The translations under genes and the position numbers were made by a program. Under the pieces are notes generated by a model, which saw only the letters and a program-made list of their open reading frames with translations, ran no database searches and was not told the origin of the DNA. From Alcanivoracaceae bacterium (GTDB lineage: Bacteria > Pseudomonadota > Gammaproteobacteria > Pseudomonadales > Alcanivoracaceae), in contig PAJO01000020.1 in the NCBI GenBank assembly GCA_002706085.1, positions 60,311 through 106,430 on the forward strand: a stretch of DNA of 46,120 bases, given 5' to 3'. Shown here piece after piece: positions 16,756 to 24,743 of this stretch (positions within the stretch are counted from its first letter, which is position 1; every line of letters starts with the position of its first letter).

Positions 16756-18828
16756 CTACAGCTCGACCAGCGACTGCTCCAGCAAGTCAGCACACGTCAG
16801 CAGTAATTCCCGGCTTCTTACCGGCTTGCCCATGAAGGCATCGCAGCCGGCATCCAGGCAACGCTGACGGTCCACCGCCAACACATTGGCCGTGAGCGCC
16901 AGTACCGGACCGGCAAAGCCTTTTGCCCGCAAGGTCCGTACCGTCTGGTAGCCATCCATCACCGGCATCTGCATGTCGAGCACCACCAGGGCGTACCCGT
17001 CATCCTCCTGGTAACGATCACAGGCCTGCTGGCCATTTTCCGCCTCGACCACCGACATCCCGGCCCGCTCCAACAGGGTTTTCACCAGCAGTCGATTGAC
17101 CTGGTTATCTTCTACCAGCAAGGCTCGCCCCCTCAGCGAGGGCAGCGTCTGGTCACCCGATGCCACGACAGGGGCTGAAGACGAGACCTCGCCAGAAGCA
17201 ATCTCGAACGGCATTTCCAGGGTAAAGCAACTGCCCCGGCTGTTGCTGACCACCCGGATATCGCCCCCTTGGGCCCGCGCCAGTTCTCGGGCGATGCTCA
17301 GCCCCAGACCACTTCCCATATAGCGCCGGGTGTGTGACACATCTGCTTGGGTAAAGGGCTGAAAAATGGTCTGCAGCTGCGTTTCGCTGATGCCGATACC
17401 GGTATCCTCCACGCGGATCTGCAGCCGTTGTGCATCACTGTGCCAGCTTGCGTAGATCTGGATTGCGCCCTGCTCGGTAAACTTGAGCGCGTTACCCACC
17501 AGGTTGACCACAATCTGGCGCAGGCGGAACACATCGCCGTTCAACGCAGCGGGAAGTTCATCTTCCTGTATCAGTGCCAGCTCCAGCCCCTTTTCTGCGG
17601 CCCGCAAGCGAAAACTTTCAACAATGTCGTCAAGCAAGCCCGGAACTGAAAAGATGCTCTCTTCACGATGCAATTGCCCGGCCTCGATGCGGGAAAGGTC
17701 CAGCACATCATTAATCAGCGCCAACAGGGCATCGCCATTCTGCTGGATGATATTCAGGTAATGCTGGCGCTCCTGATCACTGCCCCGCCCTTCACGCAAC
17801 AATTCGGCATAGCCGAGAATAGCGGTCATGGGAGTGCGGATCTCATGGCTCATGTTGGCGAGGAACTGGCTTTTGGTCTTGCTGGCCACTTCGGCCTGGC
17901 GGCGGGCAGAAGCGAGCTGGGTCTGGGCATGATCAATGCTGTCGACCATGGCGTTGAAATCTTCCGCCAACTCGCCGATTTCATCATTGCCAAGTACCGG
18001 GACACGCTGATCCAGCGTGCCCCCACGGGCAATGGAACGCACCGCGTTATGGACGGACCCAAGGCGCCCGAACAACAGTGACTGGATACGCCAGTACACC
18101 CCGGCCACCGTAATCCCGGCCAGAACGCCAAGAATGATCCCCATGATCGCGACAGCAGTATTCTGCATTCCCAAACTGTCGTCAGGCAGCTCCACCACCA
18201 CTTCAAGTGGTTGGCCACCGAAATACTCCGGAATCGGGAAACGACCCAGCTGGCCCGCTTCTCCGGCCTCGATCAGGTCGCGTTCAACCGGCAAGCCCTC
18301 AGGGACAGGGCGAACGTACAGCGCATGCCCCACCCGGTCTGACAGGTACGCAAGCCAGTGACTGTCCAGCCAGATACCGAGCAGATAAGCCTGACACCCC
18401 TGCTCTACGGCCGTACTGAACAGTAGCGGGCGTCCGTTGACCTGTACCACCCCCCAGATAGGAAAGCAGCCATCCTCTTCAAAGCGAACCGCCAGCCGCT
18501 CAAAGGCCGGCAGAGCCGCTTCGTTCATCCCCTGGGTGCCCCCCAGCTGATGGCCATCCAGGGAGATCATCAAATCCAGCTGGCCGATCCCGCCCAGATT
18601 GCCAGGGGGATAATCCGGCTGACGGCTCCAGTCTTCAGCCCGCACCCGCAACACCGACAGTTGATCAAGAAATGCAGCCTCCACCACACTCAATTCCCGG
18701 TCTGCCGCCTCTTGATGCATGGCGGCCAGCAAACCGTGATTGACCCTGCCCAGCGCCAGCAGCGCCACGAGCACACAGGCTGCCGTTGACAGAATCAACA
18801 GCCACCGGATACGTGAACGAAGCGTCAT
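16756..18828 (-). CDS. Hybrid sensor histidine kinase (CHASE4-like sensor)
   Basis: A 690-residue inner-membrane kinase. Transmembrane helix 1 at about 9-27, a periplasmic sensor of about 190 residues resembling CHASE4, helix 2 at about 224-245, a HAMP linker (about 247-300), HisKA with His328 in [11 protein letters not shown], HATPase (LVGNALKFTE, VEDTGIGI, GSGLGLSI), and a receiver with Asp618 in LDMQMPVMDG. The ribosome site is the GGGGAAAG stretch before the ATG. It lacks an Hpt domain and a response regulator neighbour, so phosphate must pass to a protein encoded elsewhere. It diverges from metG and is separated from the receptor gene by the repeat element. Ligand unknown. Confidence 0.9.
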   Translation of the reverse strand: MTLRSRIRWLLILSTAACVLVALLALGRVNHGLLAAMHQEAADRELSVVEAAFLDQLSVLRVRAEDWSRQPDYPPGNLGGIGQLDLMISLDGHQLGGTQGMNEAALPAFERLAVRFEEDGCFPIWGVVQVNGRPLLFSTAVEQGCQAYLLGIWLDSHWLAYLSDRVGHALYVRPVPEGLPVERDLIEAGEAGQLGRFPIPEYFGGQPLEVVVELPDDSLGMQNTAVAIMGIILGVLAGITVAGVYWRIQSLLFGRLGSVHNAVRSIARGGTLDQRVPVLGNDEIGELAEDFNAMVDSIDHAQTQLASARRQAEVASKTKSQFLANMSHEIRTPMTAILGYAELLREGRGSDQERQHYLNIIQQNGDALLALINDVLDLSRIEAGQLHREESIFSVPGLLDDIVESFRLRAAEKGLELALIQEDELPAALNGDVFRLRQIVVNLVGNALKFTEQGAIQIYASWHSDAQRLQIRVEDTGIGISETQLQTIFQPFTQADVSHTRRYMGSGLGLSIARELARAQGGDIRVVSNSRGSCFTLEMPFEIASGEVSSSAPVVASGDQTLPSLRGRALLVEDNQVNRLLVKTLLERAGMSVVEAENGQQACDRYQEDDGYALVVLDMQMPVMDGYQTVRTLRAKGFAGPVLALTANVLAVDRQRCLDAGCDAFMGKPVRSRELLLTCADLLEQSLVEL

Positions 18829-19013
18829 TGCGGACTTTCCCCTGAATCACCCGAGAGATAAACCTCAACCATGCCACAGTGGTACACAAAAACGGTAGCC
18901 CCGTTACAACCGAATGGCCCCACCCAACCCACCAACGGAAGGCACGGGATGAAAATAGTGCAGTCTCGCCGTATCATAGGCGCCCCATTTCCCGGATAAA
19001 TGACACCGTTCTC

Positions 19014-21050
19014 ATGAGTGACACGCCACGCAAGATCCTGGTGACCAGCGCCCTGCCCTACGCCAATGGCCCCATCCATCTGGGCCACCTGCTTGAATAC
19101 ATCCAGACCGACATCTGGGTGCGTTTCCAGAAGCTCCGCGGGCAGATGTGCACCTATGTCTGTGCCGATGATGCCCACGGCACCGCCATCATGCTCAAGG
19201 CAGAAGAGAACGGTATTACCCCGGAACAGCAGATCGCCCAGGTGAAGGCCGATCACGAGAAGGACTTTGCCGACTTCCAGATTCGTTTCGACAACTACTA
19301 CAGCACCCACAGCCCGGAAAACCAGGCGCTGTCAGAGATGGTCTTCCAGCGAAACAAAGACGCAGGCTACATCGTCGAGAAGACCATCACCCAGCTTTAC
19401 GACCCGCAGAAAGGCATGTTCCTGGCCGACCGTTTCGTCAAGGGCACCTGCCCGAAGTGCAAGGCGGAAGACCAGTATGGCGACAACTGTGAAGTCTGCG
19501 GTGCGACCTACTCCCCCGCAGAGCTGATCGAGCCCTACTCTGCCGTCAGTGGCGCCACCCCGGTAGAAAAGGACACCACCCAGCTGTTCTTCGACTTGCC
19601 CAAATTCGAGCCGCTGTTGCGCGAGTGGACCCGTTCCGGCGCTTTGCAGGAGCAAGTCGCCAACAAATTGCAGGAATGGATCGAAGACCTGCAACCCTGG
19701 GACATTTCCCGGGAAGCGCCCTATTTTGGTTTCGAGATCCCCGGTTACCCCGGCAAGTATTTTTATGTCTGGCTGGATGCCCCGATCGGGTACATGGCGA
19801 GCTTCAAGAACTACTGCGACCGCGAAGGCCTCAGCTTCGACGACTACTGGGCAGAGGGATCCAACGCCGAGCTCTATCACTTTATCGGCAAGGACATCAT
19901 CAATTTTCACGGTCTGTTCTGGCCGGCCATGCTGGACGGTGCCGGTCTGCGCAAACCAACGGCTATCTACAGCCATGGCTTTGTCACCGTGAACGGCGCC
20001 AAGATGTCCAAGTCCCGCGGCACCTTTATCAAGGCCCGAACCTATCTGGATCATCTCAGCCCCGAATACCTGCGTTATTACTTTGCTGCCAAGCTTTCCA
20101 GCCGTGTGGATGACTTTGACCTTAACCTGGAAGACTTTGTCCAGCGGGTGAATTCAGATCTGGTAGGTAAACTGGTGAACATCGCCAGCCGTACCGGTAA
20201 CTTCGTGAAAAAGTTTGGCGGCACCTTGAGCGCCGAGCTGGATAACCCACTGCTGGTTCGCGAGGTGCAGGAAGCCGCACCGCGGATTGCCGAGTTCTAC
20301 GAACAGCGTGAGTTTGGCAAGGCCATGCGGGAAATCATGGCGCTGGCCGACCATACCAACGGCTACATCGCCGACAAGGCTCCCTGGTCACTGGCCAAGG
20401 AAGAAGGCAAGGAACAGGAGGTGCTGGCCATCTGCACCACCGCCATCAATGTCTTCCGTCTGCTGGTGCTGTACCTGAAGCCGGTATTGCCGGCACTGGC
20501 CGAGCGGGCAGAGGCGTTTCTGCAGATCGACCCGCTCCGCTGGGACGATGCCGGGCAGCTTCTGCTGGAGCATGACATTGCCAAGTTCAAGCCCTTGCTT
20601 GGCCGGGTAGAAAGCAGCCAGATCGAAGCCATGCTCAGTGATTCAAAGGAGGTTACGGCCGCCTCCAAGGCTTCGAGAGCCCCGGCGAAAGCCAGCAACA
20701 AGGCGGGCGACACGGTGGATGACACCATCAGCATTGATGACTTCCTGAAGGTCAAACTGCGCGTGGCGCGCGTTGCCAAGGCCGCTCACGTAGAAGGCGC
20801 CGACAAACTGCTGCAACTCACCCTGGATGTGGGAGAGCTGGGCGAACGCAATGTCTTTGCCGGCATCAAGGCCAAATATCAACCGGAGCAGCTGGAAGGC
20901 AAACTGGTCGTCCTGGTCGCCAACCTGGCACCGCGCAAGATGAAGTTCGGCGTCTCTGAGGGGATGGTGCTGGCCGCAGGCCCCGGTGGCGAAGACATCT
21001 ACGTACTCAGCCCCGACAACGGCGCCGAACCCGGGATGGAGGTGCGCTAA
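19014..21050 (+). CDS. metG: Methionyl-tRNA synthetase
   Basis: A 678-residue class I aminoacyl-tRNA synthetase that charges methionine to tRNA-Met, essential for initiation and elongation. The ATG at 19014 begins [19 protein letters not shown], the usual family N-terminus; the frame is open further upstream but without family sequence. Motifs: PIHLGH (18-23, HIGH signature), a zinc knuckle CPKC...CEVCG (about 145-161), KMSKSRG near 330, and from about residue 570 the C-terminal EMAP/Trbp111-like tRNA-binding domain ([28 protein letters not shown]), which dimerises the enzyme. Length is almost that of the E. coli protein. No strong Shine-Dalgarno is seen. Monocistronic, ended by a hairpin at 21085-21116. 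Confidence 0.97.
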   Translation: MSDTPRKILVTSALPYANGPIHLGHLLEYIQTDIWVRFQKLRGQMCTYVCADDAHGTAIMLKAEENGITPEQQIAQVKADHEKDFADFQIRFDNYYSTHSPENQALSEMVFQRNKDAGYIVEKTITQLYDPQKGMFLADRFVKGTCPKCKAEDQYGDNCEVCGATYSPAELIEPYSAVSGATPVEKDTTQLFFDLPKFEPLLREWTRSGALQEQVANKLQEWIEDLQPWDISREAPYFGFEIPGYPGKYFYVWLDAPIGYMASFKNYCDREGLSFDDYWAEGSNAELYHFIGKDIINFHGLFWPAMLDGAGLRKPTAIYSHGFVTVNGAKMSKSRGTFIKARTYLDHLSPEYLRYYFAAKLSSRVDDFDLNLEDFVQRVNSDLVGKLVNIASRTGNFVKKFGGTLSAELDNPLLVREVQEAAPRIAEFYEQREFGKAMREIMALADHTNGYIADKAPWSLAKEEGKEQEVLAICTTAINVFRLLVLYLKPVLPALAERAEAFLQIDPLRWDDAGQLLLEHDIAKFKPLLGRVESSQIEAMLSDSKEVTAASKASRAPAKASNKAGDTVDDTISIDDFLKVKLRVARVAKAAHVEGADKLLQLTLDVGELGERNVFAGIKAKYQPEQLEGKLVVLVANLAPRKMKFGVSEGMVLAAGPGGEDIYVLSPDNGAEPGMEVR

Positions 21051-21084
21051 CCTGCTCACCCTTTTCTTCTGTCATGAAAGCAAT

Positions 21085-21116
21085 CAGGCACCAATCACCC
21101 AGCGTGTTGGTGCCTG
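21085..21116 (+). terminator. Terminator after metG
   Basis: CAGGCACCAA (21085-21094) and TTGGTGCCTG (21107-21116) form a perfect 10-bp stem with a 12-base loop, followed by CCTTGTTCTT. It lies between the convergent metG and lipoprotein genes and may serve both. Confidence 0.7.
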
Positions 21117-21150
21117 CCTTGTTCTTGGGAGCCTCTGAAAACTCCTTGCA

Positions 21151-21990
21151 CTACTGATGGCTGTACGCAAGCTGGCTCATGCCGACCCTGGCACGTCCTT
21201 CTGTCCCCGCACTGCCAGACAGGTATAACCCCGCCTTGAAATAACACTTGTAGTCGGCCCAGCCCGACACATTTTCCACGTGCAACAGGTTACCATTCAG
21301 AGTAATGAATACCTGATGGTTATAGGCATGCAGTTCAGCCGTCATTTCCGCGTCTGGCCGGGGCATCAATGGCACTTTCTTGTAGCCGCCTTTTTCGTGA
21401 TAAAACACCGCCACCAGATAATCCTTGTACACTTTACCTCCAATGCTTTGCGCCTTTGCCCAAGTCAGGCGCAACGGCGGTTTGACAGAGGTTTTTTCCT
21501 TACGGTGCAGCTGCATCCAGGTGTATTCATTTATCGTAGAATCACTGAGCCTAAGGGTTGCCGTCATTCGGTGATTTCCCGCCACTGACCACTCTGGGTA
21601 TTGGCGCAACTCCGAGCGTTTTTTGGGTTTACCCTGCCGCGTCAGATCGAACACCACGTTACCGTTTTCAAAATAGAAGTAGTCCATTTCAGGGTAGGTC
21701 AGCAGGGTCTCACTATCAGTGGTTACCTTGCCGATCTTTCCATCCGTCACTTCATATTGCAGCACGCTTGAAGAAAAGGGTTTGGCAAACTTTTCCTTGC
21801 CCGCAGCTTGGGCGCTGTCACTCCCGCTACTGACAGACTCCTGACTTTCTTTGCCGTAACCCGGCGACGTCACAGCCACACTGGTCTGCTCGTTCTCCGA
21901 AGAAACCGCGGCAGGGGAATCGCCGCTACCACCACAACCGATCACATTGAGGGTAAAAATAAAGACAAACGTTTTATATAAAGAACACAT
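21151..21990 (-). CDS. Predicted PL7 polysaccharide lyase lipoprotein (alginate lyase type)
   Basis: A 279-residue lipoprotein: hydrophobic signal then lipobox VIGC with Cys19, and a Ser/Gly/Glu-rich linker to about residue 70. The rest shows the three conserved blocks of polysaccharide lyase family 7 in order: RSELR (125-129), QLH with Gln160 and His162, and YFKAGLY (250-256). In the family these hold the Arg, Gln, His and Tyr that cleave alginate by beta-elimination. Two departures: QLH where QIH or QVH is usual, and no Gln after the YFKAGxY block. The substrate is likely alginate or another polyuronate at the cell surface, but not certain. It is preceded by an AT-rich gap and codon use is less GC-rich than its neighbours, a possible sign of transfer. 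AGGA lies eight bases before the ATG. Confidence 0.75.
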   Translation of the reverse strand: MCSLYKTFVFIFTLNVIGCGGSGDSPAAVSSENEQTSVAVTSPGYGKESQESVSSGSDSAQAAGKEKFAKPFSSSVLQYEVTDGKIGKVTTDSETLLTYPEMDYFYFENGNVVFDLTRQGKPKKRSELRQYPEWSVAGNHRMTATLRLSDSTINEYTWMQLHRKEKTSVKPPLRLTWAKAQSIGGKVYKDYLVAVFYHEKGGYKKVPLMPRPDAEMTAELHAYNHQVFITLNGNLLHVENVSGWADYKCYFKAGLYLSGSAGTEGRARVGMSQLAYSHQ

Positions 21991-22302
21991 TTTTTATTCC
22001 TGAAAACTCTCCTTATGCCAATGAACGCAGCCCTTCCATTTGGCCGCCACAAGAAGTAAGACTTTCTTCTTATTTCCATGAATCGGAGAGAATCCTAGCC
22101 ACGAAGGAGCCCCTGCTCTACGGGCTTTTCGTTAAAATGTGACTTAAAACGTCTAAGTAATTTAACTTAAAATCTGTCAACGGGATTTGAGGAAGAAAAC
22201 GCTATAACACGAAAAAGGAATAGACCATTCGCCGATTAAAAATAGCCAAAGGTATTAATTTTAATCGCCTATAAAATATTTTTGTTAGCCAAAAGAATCA
22301 CC
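21991..22302. other. 312-bp AT-rich gap
   Basis: Visibly richer in A and T than the rest of the window. On the minus strand it holds TTGACA (22180-22175), a possible -35 for the lyase gene with no clear -10, two copies of TTTTAAGT and the palindrome AAGTTAAATTACTT. At 22233-22267 is an AT-rich hairpin that could end the Crp-type gene. No open frame of note. Confidence 0.5.
22233..22267 (-). terminator. AT-rich hairpin downstream of the Crp-type gene
   Basis: CGATTAAAA (22233-22241) and TTTTAATCG (22259-22267) pair perfectly, with a further short ATA/TAT pairing inside. It begins 36 bases past the regulator stop on the minus strand. Low GC makes it a weak terminator candidate. Confidence 0.35.
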
Positions 22303-22998
22303 TTAATCTGGACAGCAATCCAGATAGCGTCGCAAGGCATCTTCGCTGCAAATGGTGACCTGCCCGTAACCCAGCTCAACCAACCCCTCACGCTGAAACT
22401 GCTTAAGCGTGCGATGAACCCCTTGGCGGGTCATCCCCATCATGTTAGCGATGTGCTCACGGGTCAGCCGCACGGTGACCGGACCGCCCGGCTCTGCACC
22501 CCCGCGCTGCATGTCGCACAGAAATAACAACCGCCGCCCGATCCTGACCGTGGTCCCGCGCAAGGCGTCTTCCTGGATGACCGTCATGGCCGACCAGAGC
22601 CGACGGCTGATGCACTCGAGCACGACCGGATAGCACTGCGGGTAGCGACTCATCAGGTCCCGAAAATATGCCCCGGGTAATTCCACCAGTGTTGCCTGCG
22701 TATGTGCCGTGGCCCCGTAAACCCGGTCGGCACCAGGCGCGAAGACCGCATCGCCCACCCAGGCCCCCTGATCAAACACAATCAAGACCGATTCCCGACC
22801 TTCCTGGTTGACCGAATTGATCCGCACCATTCCTCTGGCGATGATGCACAGGAATGTCTGGGGCTCCCCTTTCTCATAGATCACCTCACCCGCCTGAAAA
22901 TGGCGGATACGGGCATGACGTGCTGCCTCATCCAGTGCCGCTTCGGGAAAACCGGCGAACAGGGGGCAGTGTTGCAAGGCATCAAGAGCAATAGACAT
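22303..22998 (-). CDS. Crp/Fnr family transcriptional regulator
   Basis: A 231-residue regulator. Residues about 10-125 form a cyclic-nucleotide-binding fold (CPLFAGFPEAALDE, FQAGEVIYEKGEPQTFLCII, GMVRINSVNQEGRE), and about 155-225 a winged helix with LTREHIANMMGMTRQGVHRTLKQF as the DNA-reading helices. The N-terminal cysteines needed for an Fnr-type iron-sulfur cluster are not present as a cluster (one Cys near residue 11 only), and the cAMP-binding RxS pattern is not evident, so the signal is unknown. It diverges from the aldolase operon across a 128-base gap that carries a palindrome (23058-23070), and probably regulates that operon and itself. Confidence 0.88.
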   Translation of the reverse strand: MSIALDALQHCPLFAGFPEAALDEAARHARIRHFQAGEVIYEKGEPQTFLCIIARGMVRINSVNQEGRESVLIVFDQGAWVGDAVFAPGADRVYGATAHTQATLVELPGAYFRDLMSRYPQCYPVVLECISRRLWSAMTVIQEDALRGTTVRIGRRLLFLCDMQRGGAEPGGPVTVRLTREHIANMMGMTRQGVHRTLKQFQREGLVELGYGQVTICSEDALRRYLDCCPD

Positions 22999-23057
22999 GC
23001 ACCAATTGTAAACAGGTTGACAGTCTTGCCAAGAAAAAGCGGCCTACACTCCAGTCA

Positions 23058-23070
23058 TGTCGTATCGACA
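23058..23070. promoter_or_regulatory. Palindrome in the regulator-aldolase intergenic region
   Basis: TGTCG-TAT-CGACA, perfect 5-base arms, partly extended by AT on both sides. A TTGACA occurs about 45 bases upstream on the plus strand (23017 approx.). The site lies 57 bases before the aldolase start and is a candidate operator for the divergent Crp-type regulator. It is not a standard Crp (TGTGA-N6-TCACA) or Fnr site. Confidence 0.35.
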
Positions 23071-23126
23071 CATCACGGGGAACACCGTGACACCCACAAA
23101 AACCTGTCTCCAGGGAGAGCGCTACA

Positions 23127-23912
23127 ATGAACAGCCAGGTAAAACTTGACCCAGCCGCCATCACCTCCAAACAAGCGGATGTCAGCCCCGAAGAGTGGCA
23201 ACTGCGGGTGGACCTCGCCGCCGCCTATAGATTAGTGGCCTTGTATGGTTGGGATGATCTGATCTTCACCCATCTGTCCGCCCGAATTCCGGGCGATGAG
23301 CACCATTTCCTGATCAACCCCTACGGCATGATGTTCGACGAAATCACCGCATCAAGCCTGGTGCGCGTCGACCAGGACGGCAACAAGCTCAACGCCGGCG
23401 ATTTCGACATCAACCCGGCGGGCTTCACCATTCACAGTGCCATTCATGCCGTACGTGAGGACGCTGCCTGCGTCATGCACACCCACACCACCGCCGGCGT
23501 GGCCGTGTCAGCACAGAAAGAAGGCTTGCTTCCCCTGTCACAACAAAGCCTGTTTCCGCTCTCAGGGTTGTCGTATCACGACTATGAAGGGGTCGCACTG
23601 CGCGATGACGAAAAAGACCGCCTGCAGGCCGATCTGGGCAGCACCAACTTCATGATTCTTCGTAACCATGGCTTGCTCACGGTGGGCAGCACCGTGGCGG
23701 ACACCTTCCTCAACATGTTCATCCTGCAACGGGCCTGTGAGATCCAGCTACAGGCCTTATCGGGCAATCGCCCGCTGACCCCGATTCCTGATGGCATCGT
23801 CAACACCATCAAACAACAGGCCTCTCAGGTCACCAAAGGCATGGGGGGCAACCTGGCCTGGCCGGGCCTGCTCCGCAAGCTGGACCGGGAAAACCCAGGT
23901 TATGCAGACTGA
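23127..23912 (+). CDS. Class II aldolase/adducin-like protein
   Basis: A 261-residue protein of the zinc-dependent class II aldolase/adducin fold. Visible: YGWDDLIFTHLSAR (40-53), FLINPYGMMFDEI, the zinc ligands His118 and His120 in CVMHTHTTAG, and NHGLLTVG with the third His. At the position where fuculose-phosphate aldolases have the catalytic Glu, this protein reads NPAGFTIHSAIH, with no Glu, as in the adducin-like branch whose reactions are mostly unknown. GGGAGAG precedes the ATG. The HD-oxygenase gene starts 12 bases after its stop, so the two are one operon. A C-C or C-O lyase step on a hydroxy-acid or sugar-like compound is possible but not shown. Confidence 0.85.
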   Translation: MNSQVKLDPAAITSKQADVSPEEWQLRVDLAAAYRLVALYGWDDLIFTHLSARIPGDEHHFLINPYGMMFDEITASSLVRVDQDGNKLNAGDFDINPAGFTIHSAIHAVREDAACVMHTHTTAGVAVSAQKEGLLPLSQQSLFPLSGLSYHDYEGVALRDDEKDRLQADLGSTNFMILRNHGLLTVGSTVADTFLNMFILQRACEIQLQALSGNRPLTPIPDGIVNTIKQQASQVTKGMGGNLAWPGLLRKLDRENPGYAD

Positions 23913-23923
23913 GGGCCACCGCA

Positions 23924-24517
23924 ATGAACGACATGACACAACCCCGCGCCGCCTTCACCCACATGAAGGACGGCCAGGCCGAGGACTGGAAGATCATTGC
24001 CGATAATTTTGGCGAGTTCAGCAAAGGACTGCCGGACCGGATCATGGCGCACCTGCGGCTGCTGGAAGGCGATTTCGGCGGGTTCAGGATCGACCGATTC
24101 CAACACTGCCTGCAAACCGCCACCCTCGCCCATCGCGACGGCAAGGACGATGAATACGTCGTCTGCGCCTTGCTGCATGACATCGGCGATACCCTTGGCA
24201 CCTTCAACCATGCGGACGTGGCAGCAGTTTTGCTGGAACCCTTTGTCAGCGAAGCCAATCACTGGATGGTGAAGCATCACGCCATTTTCCAGGGGTATTA
24301 CTTCTTCCATTATCTGGGCATGGACAGGGACATGCGCGAGCACTTTCGCGAACATCCCTTCTATCAGCAAACGCTGGAATTCGTCAGCAAGTACGATTCT
24401 CCGGCGTTCAATCCGGATGGAGAGATTCTGCCACTGGATTACTTCGAACCCATGCTGCGGCAGGTTTTCGCCAGCCCGCGCAAGTCACTCTACAAGGACG
24501 CCATGAGCAACGACTGA
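23924..24517 (+). CDS. HD-domain protein, PhnZ/MIOX-like (COG4341)
   Basis: A 197-residue HD-domain protein. Likely metal ligands in order: His61 (FQHCLQTATLAHRDG), His85-Asp86 (LLHDIGD), His96 (FNHADVAA), His118/119 (VKHHAIFQGYYF) and Asp158 (KYDSPAF). The 24-residue spacing of the first His to HD, and the order H-HD-H-H-D, resemble PhnZ and myo-inositol oxygenase, diiron enzymes that cleave C-C or C-P bonds with O2, rather than phosphohydrolases. The Lys of the AKRYL segment that binds phosphonate substrates in PhnZ is not obvious, so the substrate may differ. Second gene of the aldolase operon; the pairing suggests consecutive steps on one hydroxylated compound. No phosphonate genes are nearby. 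Confidence 0.75.
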   Translation: MNDMTQPRAAFTHMKDGQAEDWKIIADNFGEFSKGLPDRIMAHLRLLEGDFGGFRIDRFQHCLQTATLAHRDGKDDEYVVCALLHDIGDTLGTFNHADVAAVLLEPFVSEANHWMVKHHAIFQGYYFFHYLGMDRDMREHFREHPFYQQTLEFVSKYDSPAFNPDGEILPLDYFEPMLRQVFASPRKSLYKDAMSND

Positions 24518-24525
24518 GGCACCTC

Positions 24526-24558
24526 ACTGACGCCCTCCCCGGCGGGAGGAGCGTCAGT
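24526..24558 (+). terminator. Hairpin after the aldolase operon
   Basis: ACTGACGC-CCTCCC, loop CGGC, GGGAGG-(A)-GCGTCAGT: 14 paired bases with one bulged A, starting nine bases after the HD-protein stop. Only a short CTT follows, so strength is uncertain. Confidence 0.65.
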
Positions 24559-24678
24559 CTTAACCTGGCCCGCGACACGCAAAGTGAACACTCTTAACCT
24601 CACTGTTTCCTTTCCCGCCAATTTCCCTGTCATTGCAGGCCAAAAACCCGCAAGTTCTCTACGTGAAATCTTCGGTCA

Positions 24679-24708
24679 TTGTCACCGACCCCGCGTAAAC
24701 GCTATGTA
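24679..24708 (+). promoter_or_regulatory. Candidate promoter of the MpaB/Lcp-like gene
   Basis: TTGTCA (24679-24684), 18-base spacer, TATGTA (24703-24708), with TATAAG overlapping just after. It lies 36 bases before the start codon, after the terminator of the preceding operon, which supports separate transcription. Confidence 0.45.
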
Positions 24709-24743
24709 TAAGGGCAATATCGCGCTTTCACGACGAGGTCGTA

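Noticed and set aside
18825-19310. Minus-strand frame of 161 codons over the start of metG
   Set aside because: Antisense to the metG catalytic core and overlapping the divergent promoter region; no family features.
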